The notes beneath the pieces were generated by a model, which searched no databases, had not been told where the DNA came from, and saw nothing but the letters and a program-made list of their open reading frames with translations. DNA of 64,000 nt from Deinococcus apachensis DSM 19763 (GTDB lineage Bacteria; Deinococcota; Deinococci; Deinococcales; Deinococcaceae), in the NCBI RefSeq assembly GCF_000381345.1, contig NZ_KB906413.1:1-64000 (forward strand). The letters are read 5' to 3'. The stretch's first letter is position 1. Each line of letters opens with the position of its first letter. This document shows, piece by piece, positions 1 through 12,599 of the stretch. The position numbers were made by a program, and so were the translations under genes.

Positions 1-289
<289 letters not shown>

Positions 290-323
290 GCTCCGCATCT
301 CCCTCTTCCCCCCTGCCCTTCCC

Positions 324-361
324 TTCACCCCCTGCCCTCCAGCGGGGGGTGTGCGCTTTTC
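324..361 (+). terminator. Hairpin after 16S rRNA
   Basis: A C-rich arm (about 328-333) pairs with a G-rich arm (about 343-350), and a short T tract follows at 356-360. It sits between the 16S end and the -10 box of the acyl-CoA-binding protein gene, so it probably ends the 16S transcript. A second smaller hairpin with bulges lies at about 360-382. Confidence 0.55.
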
Positions 362-401
362 CAAGGGTGGTCACCCTCTTGGACCCACTACAATTCCAAC
401 C

Positions 402-668
402 ATGACAGAAGGGGTACGGCAGGCCTTCGAGCAGGCGCAGCAAGACGTGCAGGGTCTTTCTAGAAAGCCCGGTAATGATGTCCTCCTCAAGCTCTACGCC
501 CTGTACAAGCAGGGTACGGTCGGCGACGTGACGGGAGCGCGCCCCGGCGGGTTCGACTTCGTGGGCGGGGCCAAGCACGACGCTTGGGCAGCGCTGCGGG
601 GGCAAAACCAGGAGGACGCGCGGCGTGAATATGTAGCGCTCGTGGATGCCCTTAAAGCGCGGGGCTAG
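402..668 (+). CDS. Acyl-CoA-binding protein
   Basis: This 88-residue protein has the size and pattern of a complete four-helix ACBP domain. It shows the 'LYALYKQGTVGD' helix 2 region and the 'KHDAWAALRG' segment that in the family contacts the acyl-CoA. ACBPs bind long-chain acyl-CoA esters in the cytosol and buffer or deliver them; the role in bacteria is less well defined than in eukaryotes. A longer frame opens at 351, but ATG 402 gives the normal family N-terminus and lies 7 bases after a TACAAT box (389-394), the leaderless arrangement seen throughout this window. It stands alone between the 16S terminator and irrE. Confidence 0.9.
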   Translation: MTEGVRQAFEQAQQDVQGLSRKPGNDVLLKLYALYKQGTVGDVTGARPGGFDFVGGAKHDAWAALRGQNQEDARREYVALVDALKARG

Positions 669-684
669 GTTCTCTGCATGAGGT

Positions 685-704
685 GCCGCCCTGACCCGGG
701 TGGC
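685..704 (+). terminator. Hairpin between the acyl-CoA-binding protein gene and irrE
   Basis: Seven-base arms (GCCGCCC at 685-691 and GGGTGGC at 698-704, one G-T pair) follow the stop of the ACBP gene; a weak T-rich stretch follows. It probably separates that gene from the irrE promoter. Confidence 0.4.
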
Positions 705-741
705 GCTTCGGCTTTGTGGGAATAGGGCAGGCGGGGCGCGG

Positions 742-747
742 TAAGCT
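742..747 (+). promoter_or_regulatory. Putative -10 box of irrE (leaderless)
   Basis: TAAGCT ends 6 bases before the GTG start of irrE. This spacing puts the transcription start at or next to the start codon, as in the many leaderless genes of Deinococcus. No convincing -35 box is visible. The box therefore supports GTG 754 as the start. Confidence 0.5.
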
Positions 748-753
748 GCACGG

Positions 754-1626
754 GTGACGCAGGGCCGCACCCCTCCTGAGCAGACCTCCCCGGACGCCTC
801 GCCGGAAACGGGGACGCTCGCTCCTGCCAAGGCGCGGATGCGGGAACTGGCCTCGGCCTACGTCCGGGGCCTCCCCGGTTTGGACACCCACAGCCTGATG
901 AGCGGGCTGGACGCCACCCTGACCTTCATGCCGATGGGGGACCGCGACGGGGCGTACGACCCGGAACACCGCGTGGTGCTGATCAACAGCCGGGTGCGCC
1001 CGGAGCGCCAGCGCTTCACCCTCGCGCACGAGATCAGCCACGCCCTGCTGCTGGGCGACGACGACCTGCTGAGCGACCTGCACGACGCCTACGAGGGCGA
1101 GCGGCTGGAGCAGGTCATCGAGACGCTGTGTAATGTGGGGGCCGCCGCCATCCTGATGCCGGATGCGCTGATTGACGAGTTGCTCGCCCGCTTCGGACCC
1201 AGCGGGCGGGCGCTGGCGGAACTCGCCCGCCGGGCGGATGTGAGTGCGAGCAGCGCCCTGTATGCCCTCGCGGAACGGACGGCAGCGCCGGTGCTCTACG
1301 CGGTCTGCGCCGTGGCCCGGCTGGAGGCGGAGCCCGGCGACGAGGAGCGGCCCACCGGCAAGGCGCTGACGGTGCGGGCCAGCGGCGGGGCGCCCAGCGT
1401 GAAGTACAGCCTGCGGCCCGGCACCCTGATCCCGGCGGAGCATCCGGTCGCCGTGGCGCTGGAAACGCATCTGCCCATAGCCCAGGAGAGCTACGTGCCC
1501 TTCCGCTCCGGTCGGCGGATGCCCGCCTACGTGGACGCCTTTCCCGAGCGGCAGCGGGTGATGGTCAGCTTCACCCTGACGCCCCGGCCCACCAAGGGTG
1601 GGGAAAGCGATGAGCCCGCAGGTTGA
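754..1626 (+). CDS. irrE: IrrE/PprI, DNA damage response metalloprotease
   Basis: The 290-residue protein has the zinc signature HEISH at 92-96 and a third ligand candidate Glu123, with the same 31-residue spacing between first His and Glu known from D. deserti IrrE. The zinc peptidase domain (about 30-165) is followed by a short helix-turn-helix-like stretch and a C-terminal GAF-like domain (about 205-285). In Deinococcus IrrE cleaves the repressor DdrO after radiation or desiccation and so induces recA, ruvB, pprA and other genes of the RDR regulon. The length fits D. deserti IrrE better than the 328-residue D. radiodurans PprI. The GTG start follows a TAAGCT -10 box. The next gene, folP, starts inside its 3' end. 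Confidence 0.95.
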   Translation: MTQGRTPPEQTSPDASPETGTLAPAKARMRELASAYVRGLPGLDTHSLMSGLDATLTFMPMGDRDGAYDPEHRVVLINSRVRPERQRFTLAHEISHALLLGDDDLLSDLHDAYEGERLEQVIETLCNVGAAAILMPDALIDELLARFGPSGRALAELARRADVSASSALYALAERTAAPVLYAVCAVARLEAEPGDEERPTGKALTVRASGGAPSVKYSLRPGTLIPAEHPVAVALETHLPIAQESYVPFRSGRRMPAYVDAFPERQRVMVSFTLTPRPTKGGESDEPAG

Positions 1627-2518
1627 GGACTGGACGGCGCGAACCCACGCCCTGACTTTCGGGTTCCCCGTACCGGGGGGAGAGCGTGCGCCGAATGGGT
1701 GGCGGGTCACCTGGAAGGGCTGCGCCGTGATGGGCGTCCTGAACGTCACGCCGGACAGCTTCAGCGACGGGGGCAGACACGCTTCTCTGGAGGCCGCTGT
1801 CACCCGGGCGCGGGCGATGCGGGACGCGGGCGCCATGTTTATCGACGTGGGCGGTGAGAGCACCCGGCCCGGCGCGGAGCCGGTGCCCGCCGAGCAGGAG
1901 CTGGACCGGGTGCGGCCCGTGCTGCGGGCGTTGGCGGGCGAGGGTGTGCTGCTCAGCGTGGACACCATGAAGCCCGAGGTGGCTCACGCGGCGCTCGCGG
2001 CGGGCGCCCACCTGATCAACGACGTGACGGGACTGCGCGACCCCGGGATGGTAGAGGTCTGCACCGCGGCGGGCGCCCCCGCCTGCGTCATGCACATGCA
2101 CGGCGAGCCGCGCACCATGCAGCGCTCGCCCCAGTACCGCAATGTGGTGGCTGAGGTCCACGCTTTCCTGCGTGAGCGCGCGGCGGCTGTTCTCGCGGCG
2201 GGCGTGCCCTCGGTGCTCCTCGACCCTGGGCTGGGCTTCGGGAAGACGGCGGCGCACAACCTGACCCTGCTGCGGGCGTTGCCGGAGCTCACGGCCGGGC
2301 CAGCTCCCGTGCTGGTCGGGGCGAGCCGCAAAAAGATGATTGACCTGTTGGCGGGGGTGCCGAACGCTGCCGACCGTGACCCGGGCAGCCTGGCCCTGCA
2401 CCTGCATGCGGCGCGGCAGGGGGCGGCGATGGTGCGCGTCCATGCAGCCGCGGCCCACGTCCAGGCCCTGCGGGTGCAGGCGGCGCTGGACGACCCCGAC
2501 TTCTTCCCCGGTCGCTAG
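1610..2518 (+). CDS. folP: Dihydropteroate synthase
   Basis: FolP joins p-aminobenzoate and dihydropterin pyrophosphate to give dihydropteroate in folate synthesis. Family motifs are clear: 'GVLNVTPDSFSDGG' near the N-terminus, 'DVGGESTRPGAE', 'LINDVTG', 'DPGLGFGKT' and 'GASRKK', and the C-terminal 'VRVH' strand that completes the TIM barrel. Length (302 residues) is normal, with a short extra N-terminal arm. ATG 1610 overlaps irrE by 17 bases; GTG 1598 in the same frame is the alternative. The overlap implies translational coupling to irrE. Confidence 0.95.
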   Translation: MSPQVEDWTARTHALTFGFPVPGGERAPNGWRVTWKGCAVMGVLNVTPDSFSDGGRHASLEAAVTRARAMRDAGAMFIDVGGESTRPGAEPVPAEQELDRVRPVLRALAGEGVLLSVDTMKPEVAHAALAAGAHLINDVTGLRDPGMVEVCTAAGAPACVMHMHGEPRTMQRSPQYRNVVAEVHAFLRERAAAVLAAGVPSVLLDPGLGFGKTAAHNLTLLRALPELTAGPAPVLVGASRKKMIDLLAGVPNAADRDPGSLALHLHAARQGAAMVRVHAAAAHVQALRVQAALDDPDFFPGR

Positions 2519-2525
2519 AATCCCG

Positions 2526-2884
<359 letters not shown>

Positions 2885-2888
<4 letters not shown>

Positions 2889-3376
2889 GCGAGGCGGCCT
2901 TCATCGCCCTGGGCGCGAACCTGGGCGAACCGCTGATCACGCTGCGCCGCGCCCGGCAGGACCTCGCCGCGCTGGGCGGGGTGACGGGCGTGAGCCGCCT
3001 GTACCGCACCGCTCCTGTCGGCGGTCCCCCCGGGCAACCCGACTACCTCAACGCGATGGTGCGGGTGGAGACGGACCTCGCCCCGGTGGAACTGCTCGCC
3101 GCCCTCCACAACATCGAAGCGCGGGTCGGGCGGGTACGCCGCGAACGCTGGGAGGCGCGTCTCCTCGACCTCGACCTGATCCTGTACGGGGCGCGGGTGG
3201 GGGACGGCCCTGGCCTGATCCTGCCGCACCCCCGTGCCTGGGAGCGGGCTTTCGTGCTGGCCCCCCTCGCCGACCTTGACCCACAGTTGCGGCATCCGGT
3301 GACAGGCGAGACGGTGCGGGACGCGCTGGCGCGGGTGGGGCTGGGCGGAGTGACCGGCATCGAGACCGATTGGTGA
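2885..3376 (+). CDS. folK: 2-amino-4-hydroxy-6-hydroxymethyldihydropteridine pyrophosphokinase
   Basis: HPPK transfers pyrophosphate from ATP to the pterin that FolP then uses. Signature stretches are 'IALGANLGEP' at the start, 'RTAPVGGPPGQPDYLNA', 'ARLLDLDLILYG' with the metal-binding D-x-D, and 'LPHPRAWERAFVLAPLADL'. Length 163 is normal. The GTG start overlaps the folB stop as GTGA, tight translational coupling. It completes a folP-folB-folK set behind irrE. Confidence 0.95.
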
Positions 3377-3419
3377 GGGCATTCCGGCCCTCCCCGTCCA
3401 CGCTATGCTGACGCTTGAC

Positions 3420-3884
3420 ATGAGCGAGCTGACCTCCCCCAAACGTCACGGCAACGTGGGCCGCACGCTGCTGTGGGTCGCCATCCTGCTCAGCGTGCTG
3501 CTGCTGGGCTTCGTGACCGCCCTGTCCATCCGCTCCAACCCCTACTACAGCGACGCCCGGGCCAACGGCATCAGCAAGTTCGAGTTTCTGGAAGAGTGCC
3601 GCGAGGGTATCCGCGAGGCCGAGCAACTGACGGCCCTGAGGGGGGTACTCCAGCAGGGCGGGCAACTGCAGCCGGGCCAGAACCTGCATGCGGAGATTGC
3701 CGCCACACCAAGCGAACTCGTGCGGAATGTGCAAACTGTGCCGGGCGGAGGCTGGACGCTGACGGGTCCCGCCGACATCAGCATCCAGGGGCAGACGGCG
3801 GTCCTAGGCCAGCTCGGCGCCCAGTGCGCGTACGATAAGGCGCAGCGCCGCACGGTCGCGCAACTCCAGCTTCCCGGACAGTAA
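3420..3884 (+). CDS. Single-pass membrane protein of unknown function
   Basis: A 154-residue protein I cannot assign to a family. A short basic N-terminus (about 14 residues) is followed by one hydrophobic segment at about 15-36, then a soluble region of about 115 residues, probably outside the cytoplasmic membrane. That region has one Cys in a helix ('FLEECREG') and one near the end ('GAQCAYD'), which could form a disulfide. ATG 3420 is preceded by a TATGCT box at 3404-3409. It follows folK by 43 bases on the same strand and could be transcribed with it. Confidence 0.7.
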   Translation: MSELTSPKRHGNVGRTLLWVAILLSVLLLGFVTALSIRSNPYYSDARANGISKFEFLEECREGIREAEQLTALRGVLQQGGQLQPGQNLHAEIAATPSELVRNVQTVPGGGWTLTGPADISIQGQTAVLGQLGAQCAYDKAQRRTVAQLQLPGQ

Positions 3885-3932
3885 TCCTCCTGTCCCAGGC
3901 GCCGCTCGGCTCACCCCGGGCGGCGTTTCTCG

Positions 3933-4247
3933 TCACAACACCGCGTCCAGCCCGCTCAGGCACTCCTCGGCGATGGCGCGGGCCAGCGGATCGCGGGTCG
4001 AGCGTGCGTAGCTGACGCCCAGGTGCAGGTGCTCCTGCCCCGCGCCCCCCCCCACCAGGGCGAGCGTCTGGTAAAAGGCGAGGTGGGTGTGCGCCAGCAG
4101 CACGTCGCGCGTGCGTTCGGGCGGCAGGGCTCGCAGGATGCTCAGCGCCTCCTCGTAGGCGTCGAGCGCCCGCTCCTGATCACCCTCCACCGCCCATTCG
4201 CGCCCGAGTTGCAGGTTGCGGGCGGCGGTCAGGTAGGCGGGCCTCAT
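3933..4247 (-). CDS. Small helical protein, TPR-like
   Basis: A 104-residue, alpha-helical protein. The stretch 'AARNLQLGREWAVEGDQERALDAYEEALSILRAL' has the small/large residue pattern of a tetratricopeptide pair, followed by 'LLAHTHLAFYQTLALV'. No catalytic motif. The frame is open to 4397, but ATG 4247 is preferred because the longer form would run into the divergent gene at 4285. Function unknown; such proteins usually mediate protein contacts. Confidence 0.6.
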   Translation of the reverse strand: MRPAYLTAARNLQLGREWAVEGDQERALDAYEEALSILRALPPERTRDVLLAHTHLAFYQTLALVGGGAGQEHLHLGVSYARSTRDPLARAIAEECLSGLDAVL

Positions 4248-4284
4248 GCCGGGGATTCTAGCGCCCACCCGGTATCCTGCGGGC

Positions 4285-4530
4285 ATGACGGGCTGGCTCG
4301 GGGCAGTGCTGCTCATCCTGGCGGGGTACGGGTGGGGCGCCCGAATCTCGGCGCGGCAGGCGTCCCCCGTGCCGGTCAGGGTCGCCCTCCTCGTCACGCT
4401 GGGGGCGAGTGTCGTGGGACTTTCCCTCGTGATCGAGGCCTTTTTGAATCACCAGGACGGGCCGCTGACGATTGGTGCCGTCGGGGCGCTCGTGGCGGCG
4501 GCCCTGGCCGTGTTCACGGTGCGCGAATAG
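4285..4530 (+). CDS. Small multi-pass membrane protein
   Basis: An 81-residue protein that is nearly all hydrophobic, with three predicted membrane helices (about 3-18, 31-52, 58-76). I do not recognise a family. ATG 4285 is supported by a TATCCT box at 4273-4278, six bases upstream, and it is divergent from the TPR-like gene with a shared 37-base promoter region. Confidence 0.65.
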   Translation: MTGWLGAVLLILAGYGWGARISARQASPVPVRVALLVTLGASVVGLSLVIEAFLNHQDGPLTIGAVGALVAAALAVFTVRE

Positions 4531-4562
4531 AGGAGGGCCGCCTCATTGGAAGCGGCCCCTCT
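4531..4562. terminator. Bidirectional terminator between converging genes
   Basis: An imperfect inverted repeat (arms 4531-4541 and 4552-4562, GGGCCGC core paired with GCGGCCC) lies directly after the stop of the small membrane protein and before the stop of pnp on the other strand. Confidence 0.6.
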
Positions 4563-4579
4563 GTCCTAGCTCCTATTCC

Positions 4580-6748
<2,169 letters not shown>

Positions 6749-6894
6749 GGGCAGAAGTCTATCCCGCCCGGACACGGCGAAAAGAAAGCCACGTGAAGAA
6801 AGGAAGGATGATCGGCGCGCCGCCGCGGGGGGGCATGACGAGGATTGTGTCTGTGGTGCATCCCCTGTGGGTAGCCCCCCATGATGAGCAGGTG

Positions 6895-7491
6895 CTACAG
6901 CCCTCCTGCCGCCAGGGCCCGGGCGTAGATCGCGTGGATCAGGGGCGCCTTGGCGTTGTTGTACGCGTGCACGTACTCGAAGTTCTGCTCCGAGAGGGCC
7001 AGCTTCAACTCCCCATACCGCTGCCGGTCTTCCGGATTCGCCCTCAGCCAGTCGCGGAAGATCAGGTGCCGCGCCGCCTCGGGGCTGCCGAGCGTCCAGA
7101 CGTGCAGGTTGATGTTGGTGTCCGGTCCCTTGAACATCCGGTGCTCGTGCCAGTCCGGTTCGCGCACGACGAGGCGGTAGCCCGCGGCCTCCAGCAGGGA
7201 CCGGTACGCGGCCTCGTCCGCCGAGTCGGCGAGCGACAGGTCGATGTCGATGATTGGTTTGGCGGGCAGCCCCGGCACGGCGGTCGAGCCGACGTGATCG
7301 AGCGCCAGCACCCGCTCGCCCAGCAGGCCGCGCAAGCGGGCGGCCTCCCGCTCGTACAGGTGCGGCCACTGGGGGTCGTACGCCCGAACCTCCACCCGGC
7401 CCGCCAGTCTCGGCAGCTCGCCCACCCAGGCGGCCTGCACCTGCTCCTCGGTAACGGGTTTGGCGTCCGGCTGAAGGGGATGAGGGTTCAT
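6895..7491 (-). CDS. GrpB family protein (nucleotidyltransferase fold, UPF0157)
   Basis: A 198-residue member of the GrpB/UPF0157 family. The nucleotidyltransferase-fold signature is visible as '[22 protein letters not shown]', where the family has a G-S followed by a D-x-D pair. '[25 protein letters not shown]' is also typical. Substrate unknown; homologues are fused to or found near CoA and nucleotide enzymes, which does not settle the role. ATG 7491 gives a short Pro-rich lead before the domain. It lies 146 bases upstream of pnp on the same strand. Confidence 0.88.
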   Translation of the reverse strand: MNPHPLQPDAKPVTEEQVQAAWVGELPRLAGRVEVRAYDPQWPHLYEREAARLRGLLGERVLALDHVGSTAVPGLPAKPIIDIDLSLADSADEAAYRSLLEAAGYRLVVREPDWHEHRMFKGPDTNINLHVWTLGSPEAARHLIFRDWLRANPEDRQRYGELKLALSEQNFEYVHAYNNAKAPLIHAIYARALAAGGL

Positions 7492-7500
7492 GGTGGGGGC

Positions 7501-7531
7501 ATTGTCCGGCCCCGCCCCCACCCAGGACAAT
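7501..7531. promoter_or_regulatory. Inverted repeat in the promoter region of the GrpB gene
   Basis: Perfect seven-base arms ATTGTCC (7501-7507) and GGACAAT (7525-7531) flank a C-rich loop, 9 bases upstream of the GrpB-family start codon. It could be an operator or an RNA hairpin; nothing further can be said from sequence. Confidence 0.35.
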
Positions 7532-7626
7532 CGGCCAGATTCGCTATGGCTGGACGGCACGGCGGCTGTCAGATTCAACGTGTCCTGAAGGGCCTTCCGC
7601 CCGCCCCTGGCGCGTAGACTCCTCCC

Positions 7627-9665
<2,039 letters not shown>

Positions 9666-9669
<4 letters not shown>

Positions 9670-10118
9670 CCCCCGGTCCTCTTCCGGCCTTCCTCCGACA
9701 GCGCCCCCCGGCGCCTCAGGGTTTTGATGAAGCCCACTCGGCGAAAGCGCAGGGCCGTCCAGTCCTCGTCGATGGCGACCTGGCGCACCGGTTCAAATCC
9801 CTGGGCGCCCAACTCGGCCCACCCGGTATCCCGGTTAAATTCGCAGGTGTGGCGTTTCGAGGTGCCCTTGGGGTAGGCGATCCAGACCACGGCGTCCCCC
9901 CGCGTCCGCCGTCCCACCTGCCGGGCGAAGTCGTCCACCTCATCCTGCCGGGTGGCGAAGGTCAGGATGAAGGCCGGGACGCTGTCCTCCGTCATCTGGG
10001 TGTGGACGGTGGTCAGGTTCCGCATCTCGTCCAGCACGGGCTGAAAGTTCTCCGGGGCGTTCAGGACGAACACGTCGGGGTGACCCGCGTAGTTCAGTTT
10101 CTTGAGGGTGGAGTGCAT
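9666..10118 (-). CDS. DUF3052-like protein of unknown function
   Basis: A 150-residue soluble protein. 'VVWIAYPKGTSKRHTCEFNRDTGW' followed by 'DEDWTALRFRRV' resembles the DUF3052 pattern (a short alpha/beta domain of unknown role). The last 15 residues are very basic. It converges with the molybdenum enzyme gene, overlapping its end by 4 bases. Confidence 0.7.
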
Positions 10119-10175
10119 GGGCTCACCCTACATCCGGCCCGGGCTGGGAAGGACCTGCCTATACTGGCCCTGCCC

Positions 10176-11267
10176 ATGACGACCGTGAGCAGCGATTCCT
10201 CCGCCCCCCCTGCGACGGCCTCCGGGGAGCGGCTCGCGGCCGTGGACCTCTTTCGCGGGCTGGCCATCGTCGCGGTCGTCGCGCACCACCTGACCGGCCT
10301 CGCGCTGCGGCACGCGGAGGCGGGGTCGGCCCTGGCGCTCGGCTTGGCCGCCGTCAACCGGACACTGCATTTCGTGGTGCCCGCGTTCGTGTTCATGACG
10401 GCCCTCGTGCTGACGCGCTCGGCCCTGCGCCGCTTCGACCCCGGGAAGTACTACTGGGCGCGCGTCCGCACCGCGCTGCTGCCGTACCTGCTGTGGACGG
10501 TGCTGTACGTGCTGTTCCGGGTCGCCACCGGGCAGGACGACCCCGCCGCGCTGCGTGACCCTCACCGCTGGCAGGTGTGGGTGCAGTACGGCAAGGGGTA
10601 CTTCCACCTGTATTTCCTGCTGATCGTCCTCCAGTTCTACCTGGTGCTGCCCCTGCTGTTGCCGCTGTGGCGGCGGCGCTGGCCCTTCCTGGCCGTGCTG
10701 CTGGCGGCCTTCGCGGTGCAGTTCGCGGTGTACGGCCTCAACCGGGCGGACATCCTGAACTTCCGCTTCCCCGGCACGATGGCCCTGTGGTACGTCCCGG
10801 CCCTGACCCTCGGAATGTACTTCGGAGCGAATCCCGGCGCGTTCGAGGCGCTCTGGTCGCGCTGGCGGGGGTGGTTCGCCCTGGCGGCGGGGCTGGCCCT
10901 GCTGTGGTATGTGCCCGTTGCGGTGGCAATGCTGCGGGGCGCGCCCGTGAGCAGCCTGACGTACAGCGCGGCGAACTGGACGTATACGGCGGCGGCGGTC
11001 CTCGCCCTGTTCGGGACCGCACAGGTCCTCGCGCCCTGGCAGACCCGGTGGCGATCTGGCCTGGTCTACCTGGGCACCGTGAGCCTCCAGATTTACCTGT
11101 TGCACCCGGCAATCCTGTGGTTCCTGGAGCGGCTTGGCTTTCCGCAGGACACGCCCGGGTTCCTGGGGGTGCTCGTCCTGTACGGCCTGGTCGCGCTGGG
11201 CGTGCCCGTCCTGGTGGCGCGGCTGCTGGAGGGCACGGCTCTCTCACGCTGGCTGTTCGGACGCTAA
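10176..11267 (+). CDS. Acyltransferase 3 family membrane protein
   Basis: A 363-residue integral membrane protein with about ten hydrophobic segments. The N-terminal 'LAAVDLFRGLAIVAVVAHH' is the acyltransferase-3 signature, containing the Arg and His of the proposed active site. Family members O-acylate sugars or lipids of the cell envelope. A TATACT box ends about ten bases before ATG 10176; the longer open frame upstream would lie inside the divergent gene and is discarded. It is followed after 37 bases by a secreted hydrolase on the same strand. Confidence 0.85.
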   Translation: MTTVSSDSSAPPATASGERLAAVDLFRGLAIVAVVAHHLTGLALRHAEAGSALALGLAAVNRTLHFVVPAFVFMTALVLTRSALRRFDPGKYYWARVRTALLPYLLWTVLYVLFRVATGQDDPAALRDPHRWQVWVQYGKGYFHLYFLLIVLQFYLVLPLLLPLWRRRWPFLAVLLAAFAVQFAVYGLNRADILNFRFPGTMALWYVPALTLGMYFGANPGAFEALWSRWRGWFALAAGLALLWYVPVAVAMLRGAPVSSLTYSAANWTYTAAAVLALFGTAQVLAPWQTRWRSGLVYLGTVSLQIYLLHPAILWFLERLGFPQDTPGFLGVLVLYGLVALGVPVLVARLLEGTALSRWLFGR

Positions 11268-11304
11268 CCTTCCGGGGCCCGGGGTTCTGGTAGCCTCGGC
11301 AGCG

Positions 11305-12156
11305 ATGAAGCGCGTCGCCCTCTCGCTGCTGTTCCTGTCCTCCGTCACCCTGGCGGCAGCGCCCCCCACCCCGCGTTTGGGCAGTCCCGACGCGCCCCAG
11401 CCGGTGGCCGGGATAGCGCGGGCCCTGCGCTTCCCGCATCCGCTGGGGGACGCCTTCCTGCTGCGCCCCATCAAGTGCGCCCCCGCATGCCCGCTCGTGG
11501 TCGTCTCGCACTCGCGGGGCCTGACGGCCGAGGAGAGCCTGACCCGCCCCCACCTGCGCTCCCTGTTCACGCGCCTGACGGGTGCGGGATACGCGGTCCT
11601 GGTCAGCAACGATGCGGGGGCGACGACCTGGGGGGCGCCGCAGGCCATCACCTACAACGCGGACATGCGCCACCGGGCCATCCGCACCTTCGCGTTCAAC
11701 GGCCGCACCTACAACTTCGGCTACTCGATGGGAGGGCTGCCCGCCCTGCTCGCCGCGTACATGCCCGTCTATCCCGTGTCGGGCGTGGTGCTGCTCGACG
11801 CGCAGGTGAGCCTCCTCGATGTCTGGAAGGGGGTGAACCCCAAGTTCCGGGAGGACGTTCGGGTCGCCCACGGCCTGAGCACCCGAGCGGCACTCCCGGC
11901 GAACCGGGATCCCGTCACCTTTGCCGGGTCAGCGGTGGCGCGGGTCCCCCTCCTCGTGGCGGGCAGCCCGGAAGATCAGGCCGTGCCCTTCAAGCGCAAC
12001 GGCGAGGCGATCTTCAAGCGTGCCACCTCGTCCGAAAGCCGCCTGCTGCGTCTGCCCGGCCCGCACCTTGGTGGCTCGCACTTCGGGGCCACGTTCGTCA
12101 ATGGGATGCTGGCATTCCTGAACCGGCTGGAGCGCCAGGGAGGGGCGAAATCGTAA
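11305..12156 (+). CDS. Secreted alpha/beta hydrolase (dienelactone hydrolase-like)
   Basis: A 283-residue protein with a clear Sec signal peptide (about 1-18, ending 'LAAA'). The mature part has the alpha/beta hydrolase landmarks: 'PLVVVSHSRGL' (oxyanion region), nucleophile elbow 'GYSMGG', an Asp candidate in 'GSPEDQAVP' and a C-terminal His in 'HLGGSHFG'. It belongs near platelet-activating-factor acetylhydrolase/dienelactone hydrolase types. The substrate is unknown. A TAGCCT box lies 8 bases before ATG 11305. Confidence 0.8.
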   Translation: MKRVALSLLFLSSVTLAAAPPTPRLGSPDAPQPVAGIARALRFPHPLGDAFLLRPIKCAPACPLVVVSHSRGLTAEESLTRPHLRSLFTRLTGAGYAVLVSNDAGATTWGAPQAITYNADMRHRAIRTFAFNGRTYNFGYSMGGLPALLAAYMPVYPVSGVVLLDAQVSLLDVWKGVNPKFREDVRVAHGLSTRAALPANRDPVTFAGSAVARVPLLVAGSPEDQAVPFKRNGEAIFKRATSSESRLLRLPGPHLGGSHFGATFVNGMLAFLNRLERQGGAKS

Positions 12157-12160
12157 GGGC

Positions 12161-12517
12161 TCACCCCTCCAGCATCCGCGCCCAGCCCTCCGGGTCCTCG
12201 CCCACCGTCAGCACCTTGCCGCCGCGCACGAGCGGCAACCGCAGCAGCTCCGGCGTCTCGATGATCCGGGTGATGATGCCTTCCTCAGTGGTGCGGAGGT
12301 AGGCGAGGTTGGAGCGTTCGTAGGCCTTGCCCTCCAGGTCGAGCAGCGCATTCAGCCCGAACTTCTGCACGAAGCGGGTCAGCTCCCCCTTCGCAATCGG
12401 ACGCTGCGAGAGGTCCACGAACTGCACCTTCACCCGCCGCTCTTTGAAAAAGCGCTCGGCGGCGCGGGTGGCGGCACTCTTTTTCAGGCCGAACATCTGG
12501 ACTTGGGGGGCAGTCAT
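12161..12517 (-). CDS. ArsC/Spx-family protein lacking the catalytic cysteine
   Basis: A 118-residue thioredoxin-fold protein of the ArsC/YffB/Spx family: 'MFGLKKSAATRAAERFFKERRVKVQFVDL' fits the N-terminal strand-loop-helix, and 'LLRLPLVRGGKVLTVG' is the conserved ILRPPLL-like strand. Where ArsC and YffB have a Cys (as in G-x-x-x-C-D-T), this protein has Lys-Ser-Ala-Ala, and the protein contains no cysteine. It therefore cannot act as a thiol arsenate reductase and may be a binding or regulatory protein like Spx. It lies downstream of ruvB on the same strand, with a hairpin element in between. Confidence 0.85.
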   Translation of the reverse strand: MTAPQVQMFGLKKSAATRAAERFFKERRVKVQFVDLSQRPIAKGELTRFVQKFGLNALLDLEGKAYERSNLAYLRTTEEGIITRIIETPELLRLPLVRGGKVLTVGEDPEGWARMLEG

Positions 12518-12530
12518 GGGGGAAGGATAG

Positions 12531-12597
12531 CGGTCAGCAAAAGACCCCCAGCAACTGCTGCTGGGAGCCTGCGCTGTCTGAAAACTGATCCTGACCG
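12531..12597. repeat. REP-like hairpin element between ruvB and the ArsC-like gene
   Basis: Outer arms CGGTCAG (12531-12537) and CTGACCG (12591-12597) enclose a strong inner hairpin CCCAGCA (12547-12553)/TGCTGGG (12559-12565). The outer arm ends directly at the ruvB stop. The GGTCAGC core recurs at 15308-15377 and 57551-57577, suggesting a dispersed element that may act as a terminator or attenuator. Confidence 0.6.
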
Positions 12598-12599
12598 CC

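Noticed and set aside
652..1968. 438-codon minus-strand frame opposite irrE and folP
   Set aside because: irrE and folP have intact motifs; the antisense product has no recognisable pattern.
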